A DNA stretch of 64,000 nucleotides, taken from positions 13,661,001-13,725,000 of the forward strand of contig JAMJFZ010000320.1 in the NCBI GenBank assembly GCA_026225945.1, in the 5' to 3' direction. The DNA is from Cricetomys ansorgei (taxonomy: Eukaryota > Chordata > Mammalia > Rodentia > Nesomyidae). The notes under the pieces were generated by a model. The model saw nothing but the letters and a program-made list of their open reading frames with translations. It did not search any database and was not told where the DNA came from. A program made the translations under genes and the position numbers. Each line of letters starts with the position of its first letter. The stretch's first letter is position 1. This document shows, in pieces, positions 37,141 to 45,999 of the stretch.

Positions 37141-37928
37141 AAAATATTATTTAAAAAAATAAAGATGTTCATATAGTTTGAACCACATCTGTGAACTCCA
37201 CAGCACTCAAGGATAGAGTGCTACCTTCCACTCTGAGAATGAAGTCTCCATTGGAGACAAGGATACAGTGTCATCTTCTACCCTAAGAATGACATCCTTA
37301 GGTAACAGCTAGCTTGCCATCAACACAAACTGTTCATCAAAAGAACACAGAGTCCGAGTTTCTCTGGTTTGTGGACTATCAAGTGAATCAGCACAGTGCC
37401 GAAATCCAGAGCTAGTTTTCAATGCCCTTCCCTTCAAACTACAGGCTTGCTTTTACGTTCCAGGTATTTGCACATCTCTGAAATGAGCAGGCCCTGATAA
37501 ATGTTAAGTAGAAGTTTCTCTATCAATTATAGAGCAATCTGCCCATATCATTTCTGGAGGAAATAAAATCATTTCTACTAACACAGTGCCACAGCGAGAA
37601 GCTACTGGCTTCTTCCTTTGTTTACATTTCACCCTATAGAATACAGAAAAAGTACCACAGGAATATAAGAAATGGGAAACTAGTTTCAAAGTTTTTCTTG
37701 TAGTTTTAGAATTCATGAGAGAAGTGAGGAACATCACCTAAAGAAACCAAAAGAAAGAAGAAAAGAGAATGGAAGAGAGACAGAGAAAGGGAGGGAGAGA
37801 AAGAGAAAACTAACTTCCTTGGCACCTCATACCCACCCTGTTCTTGGAATTTATACTCTGGGATAGTAAGTTGCTGAGTCTGGAACTCTGTTCTTCAGTA
37901 ACCACTGGCATGAAAGAATCACAGCCTC

Positions 37929-38126
37929 AGGGCTGGAGAGATGGCTAAGTGGTTAGGAGCACTGGCTACTCTTCCAGAGGACCAGGGTTCAATTCCCAGC
38001 ACCCACATGGCATCTCACAACTGTCTGCAACTCCAGTTCCAGGGGATCTGACATACTCACACAGACACGACACGAACGCATTCAAAACACCAATGCACAT
38101 AAGAAAATTAAAAAAAACAAAGCAGA
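37929..38126 (+). mobile_element. B2 SINE
   Basis: Begins cagggctggagagatggc, with a full tRNA-like head, attcccagcacccacatgg and an A-rich tail. Antisense to Nedd1. Confidence 0.85.
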
Positions 38127-39603
38127 GCCTCATTAAGAGTAAGACCTCATGAAGCTCTCTTCAAAGAAATAAAACCAGCTTCTCAAAGTCACACAGCACT
38201 ACCTCATTGCCACACCAACCACACCAGTTTGCTGGCCATTAAGGAGTGTATTTGCAAATGCAAGCTCCTGGTAACATTCCCTGCAACAAAGCTAAGCAGA
38301 AAAAAAAACATAACCTATTGAGAATTGTTTCTTTCTTTTCTTAAACGGTACCAGAAAAAAAAAAAATGAAGCTATAACCACAATTAAAAACTAAAAATAG
38401 AGAGGATCAACTTCATGCACTTGCCACTCTCCTTAAAATAGCTTTCACATGACAGGCTGGAGAGCCCTCCACACCAGTTTGATTAATAGAGCATCAGAGT
38501 AATTGGTTTCACTGCTCTGATGTAAAAATCAAGGAATGATCAAGAGGGAACTTTAATTCAATAAGAACAGTCGCCATTTGTTGTGTACTTGTAAGAACAG
38601 GCATTTGAAATTAAAAAACCCCTAACATGTCTGTTCATAAATCAGTCATATTTTGAAGCTTTGTCAGCTTTCCTTTCATCAGGAAGAACATTAATACTTT
38701 GATACTGGTAAAAACCAGACAATTCTTAACACTTAATGGTTGTTTCAAAACAGTGTGTGTTTCACAGATGATTAATTCCTGGCATATTAATGCCACAGAC
38801 TATTTTCACATCAAGAAAACTAAGAGCGCTTCACCTACAACAGGGGTCCTTCAACTGCTGATGAGCCCAGCAACTCAGGAGACATTCTGAATCATCACAC
38901 CTGGGAGCTGAAGGCATTTAGGGACGGGTGGTAAGGCCAGGAACATTTCCTAGCATCCTACGATGCCCAGGAAAGCCCTCACAACGAAGAACTGTCAGAC
39001 CCAAAGTATCGAGGATGTGAGGACGATAAACCCTCACTTACAGGCTCCCCCATTCCCATTCAGAAGCTCACCAACACAGGGGTAAACCGATCAGAAAACC
39101 ACAGGAAAACTCAACCCGTTTTGTCTGTTGGGAAATGCCGCTTTCACCACAGACAGAAAAGGCAAATACAAGCATAAAGACGCAAATGATGGACAACTAC
39201 TTTCTTTAATCTGCTCCCCGTCTTGCCTCTGCAATCTAGACTCGTTGATTTCCAGATCAAATTCACAAATACCCACGTAGAGATGCAAAAATGTCATTCT
39301 AAAGTCTTCCAAAGGCTCTCCTATTCTTACCTACCTTGTTCCATGCAGTCAATAAACTGTAGACAATATAACTAGTTCTAAAGCCTAGATCTGAAGAAAG
39401 TCTAAATGAAGAGGGTTGCAAATACCATTGTTTTAAAAAAACAAAATCAACAGAGAAAATGAGAGTGCATGCATAGGTACTAGTTTTATTAGTACTTTTT
39501 AATCTTGGTAGCCACATAAAATATATTTATCTTTATGGGCCAATACAGTCTCACTGATACTTGAAGTCTGATAAGAAGCAGTGACTTTCTTTTTAAAGGA
39601 TAC

Positions 39604-39747
39604 TATTGGTGCTCCAACATATTGAACTGATCCCACGGGGTGACGAGTGGGGGTTGAATTTATCCACCAGTGTCATAGATGAAGCATCCCATATTTTAAT
39701 ATCATCTCCTGAAGAGGCAAATCTGAGGTTTTCCTGCATGACTGAGC
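39604..39747 (-). CDS. Nedd1: Nedd1 exon 2 with start codon (residues 1-46)
   Basis: Acceptor tttttatag ends at 39748. Eight bases of 5' UTR precede the ATG at 39739-39737. The exon encodes the first WD40 blade: MQENLRFASSGDDIKIWDAS, followed by the conserved DKFNP and GISSICWS segments. The start is the family N-terminus. The exon ends in phase 1 after one base of the Asn-46 codon. Its donor reads GTATCCTTT (39603-39595), the U12 minor-spliceosome consensus rather than the usual GTRAGT. A decayed tandem copy of this exon and its flanks lies at about 40.66-41.05 kb. Confidence 0.96.
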
Positions 39748-39929
39748 CTATAAAAAGTTTAGAACAAACATTTAATAGACAATGACTGAAAAGCATTTTT
39801 TAAGAGCTGAAATGCCCCTAAATAAAAGGCAATGGTTCTGTTCCTGTCCACTTTTATTCCAAACAGTGTACACACTAGAAAGTGTGCACAAGAGATCTAA
39901 AGCCAGCCAAATCACAGACTCTCTCTCTC

Positions 39930-40330
39930 ACCCTTCTAAGAGTTCCCCAGTTCCCTAGATTTTACAATAAACCCAACTTCCTTCGTCCTTACAGGACAGG
40001 CATCCCCCATGTAGCTCTCTTACCTCTCTTGCCTGGGGCCACCAGATCCAGACACTGGCCTTCTTCATGCCTATGCATCAAGCCAGAGTCATCCTCATCT
40101 TACTGATCTTCACCTGCTGTCCCCTTTACCTGGAAAACTCCGCCAGACACCCCAAAACCATCTCCTTCTTAACATTCAGGTTAAGCATCTCTGCTTCTAA
40201 AAAGTGGGTTCCCCATCTACTGTGGCGAGAGCAGCCCTTTATCAGTTAGTTACCCTATATTCCACCACCCAATTTAGTTTTTTTCATGGAACTTGTATTG
40301 CTTCACTTGTTCCCTTAACGACCGCCTCCT
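39930..40330 (-). repeat. L2-like LINE fragment
   Basis: Pyrimidine-rich text resembling the complement of L2 3' sequence (ctttacctggaaaactc ... cattcaggttaagcatctctgc ... cccaccacccaattta). Old and diverged; family assignment is by eye. Confidence 0.45.
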
Positions 40331-40659
40331 CACATAAGGATTTTGAAACATTCCTGATCCATAATGAGTACTCCACAAAGAAACATACTAAGTAACGTTA
40401 GCAGGGTTAAAGAAGCAGCCACTGTGTCCTAATATCAACTCCTGGACCCTGACCTGTTGCTTTTTATTCAGTGCTGTTCCAGTTCTAACCAAGTGATGCC
40501 ACAAACCAAAGCACTTTAGACAGAAGCAAAGAGGCTGCTCCGGGCACTCTGAAGAGCAGCAGGTAGTATGGAAGATAGGAGAGAAGAAATCGAGAAACGC
40601 ACTGCCCAACCAGTATGTGTGGTACAAGAGTACCATATTAGTATTAAATAATAGACTAA

Positions 40660-41050
40660 TTCTACTGCCTGTAACTAAAGACTAATATACAGCAATGAGT
40701 TTGATTGAAGTGGGTTGCAACCAAACTTGGGTTTTTTTTTTTTTTTTTTTGCTCGTTTTTGTTTTTTAATAAAATCAATGGAGAAAACCAGAGTGCATGC
40801 TACTTACTATATTTTTTTAATCTATGGTAGCCACACAAAATATCATTCTTTTGATGGGCCAACACTATTTTACTGGTACTTGAAGTCTAATTAAAAATGG
40901 TTATTTTTTTTTTCTTTTTTAAAAATACTCTTGTTGCTCTAACATACTGAATTGAATTTATCCACCAGTATTACAGACCAACACTGGTCGCAGACAGGCC
41001 CCCATATCATCAACGAAGTACCACACTTTTAGCTAATGGGCTCCAGAGGA
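40660..41050 (-). pseudogene. Decayed tandem copy of Nedd1 exon 2 and flanks
   Basis: Aligns by eye to about 39370-39720 in the same orientation, intron flanks included. Shared blocks include gtagccaca(t/c)aaaatat, gatgggcca, tacttgaagtct, and ttgaatttatccaccagt. The copy has lost the start codon, has a deletion of roughly 25 bases in the exon body, has rearranged codons, and its U12 donor GTATCC has decayed to GTATTT. It carries intronic sequence, so it came from DNA duplication rather than retrotransposition. It lies in intron 1 and should not be translated. Confidence 0.8.
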
Positions 41051-41479
41051 CAAGAAAAAAAAAAGCGTAAGGTAGAAACCGTTCATTCCCAAGAGAAGAG
41101 AAAAAAAAAAAAAGTTTTAATGTTGATGTAAAAGATACAAGTTTTAGTCAGAAACTCCAATGATTCGTTCTGCTTTCAGAATGCAGAACGGTATGGGTGG
41201 TTCAGTGGTGTAACTGTCCCTGCCAAGTGCTGCTGAAAACTTCTAGTCACCTGTTGAGTTGTAGACAATGTTTCTTTTTGGTGATTGATCTGTCCAAGGA
41301 AAAGCATCGCGCAGCAAAACAGAATCTTAAGGGCCATCGACACAACTGCAAGCGTTGCTACCCTAGCCCTACACAGGGTGCCTAGTGGGCGGTATGGTGC
41401 AATGGGTGGATCAAGGTTCACAAAAAACGGAGTTCAGCGACCTGCCAGGCTTCAGCTAACTTTTCAGAGCGGGTCTCAG

Positions 41480-42200
41480 TTTCCCCAGCTTGACATCTGC
41501 GATCTGACATCAGGCCCCTCACGGAGAGAGAGGGGGGTCCCGCGGAAGAAGAGCGTCAGCGACCACCTGCATGCCGGAGCTCTCCGGAGTCGGTCGCTTT
41601 CCTCCGCACGCACCTCACAGGCCGAGGGCGGCCGGGTCCGCTCGACAGCTCCAGGGGAGAGCAGGACCCGGAGAGCGGGCTGCCCGGGGCGGCTTGGCCC
41701 GCAGCTCCCGGCCCGCGACCCCGTCCCGCCCCGTCCTGTCCCGACCCGTCCGGTCCGGGACCACGGTCCTCCGCGCGCGCCCGCCCGCCCGCAGCCTCCC
41801 GCAGCCCGGGATCCCCTGCGGCTCGCCACAGCCTCCGGCGCGGCGCTCACGACCCCCCTGTCCCGCGGAACCTCACCTCTCCGGCGTGGGACCGAGGGGG
41901 GAGCCAACTCCACCCGCTCCGCGCTGCGCTTCCGGCTCCCGCCTGGACTGTTAAACTTGGGCGGCCGGAAGTCCCGCCCCGCGTGACGCCGCGGGAGAGA
42001 GGCCAGGCTGGGGCGGCGCGAAGGAAGTTACCGTAGCCTGTGGCTGCTGTTGGTTTGTGGTGCGTTCCGCTGCGGGTTGTGCTAGGCCCTAGGTCCGCGC
42101 GGATGTGTTTAGCCTGGAGGAACAAGAGGTCGCCGAACCCGCGGGTCCCCGGCCTGGCGGAGGTTGGCCCGGTGTAGGAAGCAAGCGTTAACAATTGCAT
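41480..42200. promoter_or_regulatory. CpG island with Nedd1 promoter
   Basis: A GC-rich, CpG-dense block in an otherwise AT-rich window, overlapping predicted exon 1. Motifs visible: ETS-type CCGGAAGT at 41965-41972 (+), a second CCGGAAG on the minus strand near 41929-41935, a GC box (CCCGCCCC, 41973-41980) and a TGACG half-CRE at 41984-41988. No TATA box is evident. CpG-rich sequence runs both ways from about 41.96 kb, so divergent transcription is possible but not shown. Long ORFs here come from base composition. Confidence 0.85.
41877..41965 (-). other. Nedd1: Nedd1 exon 1, 5' untranslated (start approximate)
   Basis: Predicted first exon inside the CpG island. A strong donor (GAGAG|gtgagg) sits at 41876/41875 on the minus strand, so the exon ends at 41877. 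The upstream edge is a guess from promoter motifs: ETS-type and GC-box sites at 41965-41980 lie just upstream. Between about 41960 and the donor the minus strand has no ATG, so no upstream ORF is expected if transcription starts there. It would splice to the acceptor before exon 2, leaving eight untranslated bases (GCTCAGTC) ahead of the start codon. Confidence 0.6.
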
Positions 42201-43157
42201 GTGTAAATGCAAAGGGAGGACGGGGTAACAGATGCGGGTTCGAGGCCGGCGTAGACGACTGTCGGTTACCACCAACAGGTGTCACAGTGATCGCGAAGAA
42301 GCCCTTTGCGATCATCGTGATTATCATAAGGAAGCCCTTAAGAAAGGGGATTAACGTGGATGTTGGTTCACAAGTGGATTCCACGAAGAGGAAACCATAG
42401 GAAGCGGTTGATTAAGAAAGATCCAACCCAAACCGAACGCCAACCCTGAGCTGAGAACAAACCCGGAGGTGGCCTAAGCTTCTGAGCTAACCATTTTCAA
42501 ACCCCAGGCCTCGTGTGCGGCTGGGTTAGTTACAAGAGCACCATCTCCTTGGTTGTTATTTTGAAGGAAATTCTTCTCGGTGCAAAAGGGCCAATGAACT
42601 GAGTTTTCTAGAGTCCTTACTAAGAGACTGCTCTAAGAGACAGTTTTTACTTCAATTACAGATAGGGTGTTTCTATGAAAGTGTCGCTCTTTGTCACTCT
42701 TTGTCCCAGGTGCATACAGGATGTGTTTCTGAACTAGATACATAATGTCCCAATTATCTATACCCGTATCACAAATGACTGGAAACCTACGATGTCCCAT
42801 GCTCTGCCTCCTCCAGAGGAGGAAATGAAGTCCTACCCAGGTTCTGGGGACTGATGGGGAGCAAGGATAAAATGAGGATAGCGGGTTTATCTGCCTTTCA
42901 TCATCTGCATTATAATTTTTTTTAATTATTTGATTTTTTTTTCCTGGGATTTGGCCCAAAACGTTGAGATCTAAGAGTATAGAGTTAAAGGAGAACTGGG
43001 GCAAACGAGGAGAAGAATACTTGGAACAGAGATGACAAATACTAACATAGCAGCAAGAAAACTTAGGACTAGATTATATGTTGGAGGAAAAATGTGCATG
43101 TCGAGACTATTCCTGGATTAAAAAGTGAGATATTTCATAGCAGTAAAAGTAAATAAT
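42201..43157. other. Nedd1 upstream flank, unique
   Basis: Leaves the CpG island with scattered CpG to about 42.4 kb, then becomes AT-rich unique DNA. No repeat family or gene recognised. Confidence 0.7.
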
Positions 43158-43280
43158 CTAGGCACAGTAGTTCATATTAGTAATCCCAACACCCAAGACA
43201 CAGAGGCAGAAGGATTGTCATGGAGTTCAAGGCCAACCTGGGCTAAACAACAAGACAGTGTCTTAAAAAGAGAACAAGAG
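43158..43280 (+). mobile_element. Old B1/B4-like SINE
   Basis: taggcacagtagttcatat ... taatcccaacaccc ... ggccaacctgggctaaac; heavily diverged. Confidence 0.55.
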
Positions 43281-43287
43281 TAAATAT

Positions 43288-43458
43288 GATTCTCTAGAGG
43301 AACAGAATTGATAGAATGTATATTTGTGTGTGTATACATATATATGTATATGTATAGATGTATATATACACATATATGTGTGTATATTTGGATATGTATA
43401 TATACATATATATACATATATATGTGTATATGTATGTATGTGTGTGTGTGTGTATATA

Positions 43459-43500
<42 letters not shown>

Positions 43501-43899
43501 CTTTATTAGAGTGGTTTATAGGCTGTGGTCTGGCTAGTCCAACAATGAAAAGTCCAAGAATCCAATAGCTGTTTGGTCCACAAACCTGGATATCTTAGCT
43601 GGTCTTGAGTAGATGTCAGAACCCCAAAGAAGTAGGCTCTGATGGCAGTGAAGCCGTGAACTTTGCCAGTGAGAGTGAGGATGAGCAGGCAAAGAGCAAA
43701 AGCTTCCCATCCCTTAAGTGGGCTGCCTGGAGACTGTGTGGCTCAAATTTAGGGTGTGTCTTCTAAACTGGAATTTAAGGTGGGTCTTCCTACTTCAAAT
43801 GATCCAATTAACTAAAAAATGCCTCAGAGGTGTGCCCAGGGGCTTGGGTTTTTAATTCATTCCAGATATAGTAAGTAGACAACCAAGAGTAGGCATCAC
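43288..43899 (-). mobile_element. MaLR-type LTR with expanded TA/TG repeat
   Basis: The complement reads like a rodent MaLR LTR: tctctagaggaacagaatt at the left, tttattagagtggtttatagg, aaagtccaagaatccaatag and ttccagatatagtaag near the right end. A TG/TA microsatellite (about 43320-43498) has expanded inside it. No ORF. Confidence 0.65.
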
Positions 43900-44612
43900 G
43901 GGGGCATATCCGAAATCGTTGAAAATTTCAACAGAATTCTCTCTCCTCTGGGAGGGAGGACTCACTAGTGGTGTGGAAGGTTGGGATACTGTCAACTGTC
44001 TGCCTTCACAGAGGACTCTACCCCACAGCTACTGCAAGATTATCATTCTCTTCAACTACATATTTGTAAAAATAAAAGGATGAAATATATATATGGATAT
44101 ACGCAAATAAATCCAATAATATTTTTAAAAAAGGATTACATATCATGACCAAGTAATAAATGCAAGGTTGACACCAAAAATCAACATAATTAATCATATT
44201 TTAAAATTTAAAAATGCTTATAATTAATTACATTAATACATGCAGCAAAAGCATTTGAAATGGGCAATGTCCCTGTGTACTCAGAAAACTAGAAAAGAAG
44301 GAAGGGAAAGTCCTCAATTGGTCCGAAGTATATGACTGGGAAGATAGCCCAGTCAGTGAAGTGCTTGCTGTGCAAGCAGGAGGACCTGAGCTGGATCCTC
44401 CGTCTCATGGAAAAGTCAGGCCTGCTGACTTTAACTCCTGATGAGACACAGAAAACTAGCAAACCAAACAAGTTATAAAAAATCTAAGGGATATTAACTG
44501 GAGGGATTCTGCAAGAGGGAATGACCACGGGGAATTATTGCAGAAAAACACAGCATAGCACATATTCTACTATGAATAATATCTATGTCGTATTAAAATG
44601 TGCATATGTAGT
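43900..44612. other. Intergenic, mostly unique, with a SINE fragment
   Basis: A tRNA-type SINE head lies at about 44334-44450 (gggaagatagcccagtcag ... gaggacctgagctgga). The remainder is AT-rich. Confidence 0.6.
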
Positions 44613-44750
44613 CAGGTGGGAGTGGCGCACACCTTTAATCCCAGCACTAGGGAGGCAGAGGCAGCTGGATCTCTTGGAGTTCTAGGCCATCCTGGTCTAC
44701 AGAGTGAGTTCCAGGACAGCCAGAATTACAACAGGGAAACTCTATCACGG
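44613..44750 (+). mobile_element. B1 SINE
   Basis: gtcaggtgggagtggcgcac ... gaaactctatcacggg; A tail replaced by a G-rich run (44748-44780). Confidence 0.9.
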
Positions 44751-45723
44751 GGGTGGGGGTGGGGAAGGTTAAGGGTGGAGGGTGCGTATGAAGTGCTAAT
44801 TTAACCAAAATTATAATGCACTGATATTGGCCTTGTTAATCCCACCAGGTGAGAATAAGACCACTACCACAATTTGAGCCAAATCAGAACAAGCTTTCTT
44901 TTTAAGAGCTGGCCAGCAACTGCCTCCTAAATCAGGTTAAAGAGAGCAGCCCTGAGTCTATTTCTTGGGCCCCTTTTAAGGAGTAAAATCATGAGTAGGT
45001 TTACATAATGAGACAATGGAGCAACAAGGAAGTACAGAAAAATCTCAAAAAACACAGTGTGGTGGCCATGTCATTAGGGAGAGTCAAGAAGGGTGTCTAG
45101 GGAGGGCCAGGGTGTGCTCAAAGTCAGGGTCATGGGTTGGGGTAGGCCAGATTCCAGGAAACAAACGTTTAAAAAAAGCTGCTTACTCTTATATATAAAT
45201 GAAAACTTATTCATAAGAATAGAGCATAGAGCCAGGCAGATTCCTCAGTTTGATACTGGGATGGGAAGTGTGCGTGTGTGTGGTTGGGATAGAAGGGGGT
45301 GCTGAGAAAATCGATCCCTAATCTTCCATGGCAGAAAGTCAATGAGTAAAGCCTAAAATTGAAAATTTAAAAAAAAAGGCAATTAATCAGAGATCTGGAA
45401 ATGAATGCTAGAAGACATTAAAGGGAAGTGCACATATTATAGAGCTTTACAATGTGGTGTAATTTTGTTTTAAAAAAAAAATCAGTTCCCCTTGATTTTA
45501 TTTATCACCAATTACTTCCCAGAAGTAAACTGTACTTTTGCTGTGTCATGCTGTCTTTGTTTTGCCAACACCAATTTGTGGACATGCTGAAGTTTCTAGC
45601 AAACGTGGTGTGCACTGCAATTGCCTAGATGATTAGCCAAGTACCTGCATTCCTCCATGGGTGAGGCTAGAAAGCAGCCAGCCCGCTGATTCCAGAAGAG
45701 GCAGGAAGCCAAAGGGTGCTCAC

Positions 45724-45850
45724 CAAGATGACTATCGCTTTCAGCTTGGAAAAGTTCAGATCATGCACAGGTGACTTAAAGGTGGCACAAACTTCAGTAA
45801 CGTTCAAGAGAACGCACGACAGACGGTAGAAGAAGGAATCAGTACTGCCT
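45724..45850 (-). CDS. Candidate unassigned coding exon
   Basis: On the minus strand a long open frame (45667-45981) contains a 127-base segment bounded by a strong acceptor (gtttccttaactccag) and a good donor (TTG|gtgagc). It would encode STDSFFYRLSCVLLNVTEV, CATFKSPVHDLNF and SKLKAIVIL. CpGs are retained, unlike the surroundings. I do not recognise the peptide. It shares the strand of Nedd1; Cfap54 is the usual upstream neighbour in mammals, so a Cfap54 3' exon is one possibility, a chance ORF another. Confidence 0.3.
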
Positions 45851-45999
45851 CTGGAGTTAAGGAAACAAGCTGGCAAGTTCTTAGGGTACAAAGCAGCCCC
45901 CTCTTCTCCACAGAGGGGCGCGACGGAATGCAGGACTGTGGTCAGTACCGAGCACTGTACATTTTGTTTTCTCCTACACATCCATAAATATAATTAAAG

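Larger units (their letters stand above)
35832..39603 (-). other. Nedd1 intron 2, U12-type
   Basis: 3,772 bases. The donor GTATCCTTT (39603-39595) and branch motif TTCCTAACTC (35850-35841) match U12 minor-spliceosome signals, with a branch-to-AG distance typical of that class. The intron also carries B3-like (36598-36785), B4-like (36932-37140) and B2 (37929-38126) SINEs. The remainder is AT-rich with no recognised gene. Confidence 0.85.
39748..41876 (-). other. Nedd1 intron 1
   Basis: Between the untranslated exon and the start-codon exon. It holds an L2-like ancient LINE stretch (about 39930-40330), a poly-T run at about 40732-40751, the decayed exon-2 copy (40660-41050), and the downstream half of the CpG island. 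Confidence 0.85.
1..41965 (-). other. Nedd1: Nedd1 gene (3' end beyond window)
   Basis: Transcribed right to left from the CpG island near 41.96 kb. NEDD1 is the centrosome and spindle adaptor of the gamma-tubulin ring complex: an N-terminal WD40 propeller (about residues 1-310) targets it to centrosomes and augmin, and a C-terminal helical region binds gamma-tubulin complexes. I recognised the protein from exon peptides such as MQENLRFASSGDDIKIWDAS, FVTIGLDKRIILYDTSSK and QIRFIQNMIQETLDDF. Twelve coding exons join in one frame with GT-AG borders and matching phases, giving about 603 residues. The family is about 660 long, so the terminal ~57 residues and the 3' UTR lie left of position 1. 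No frameshift or internal stop was found, so the gene looks intact as far as it is visible. The largest intron is 17.3 kb. Confidence 0.96.

Noticed and set aside
39593..39796. Upstream in-frame ATG before Nedd1 MQENLRF
   Set aside because: It lies in intron 1 beyond the acceptor at 39748; the family N-terminus is MQENL.
41285..41986. 233-residue plus-strand ORF over the CpG island
   Set aside because: Long only because GC-rich DNA has few stops; Arg/Pro/Gly-rich, overlaps promoter and 5' UTR on the other strand.
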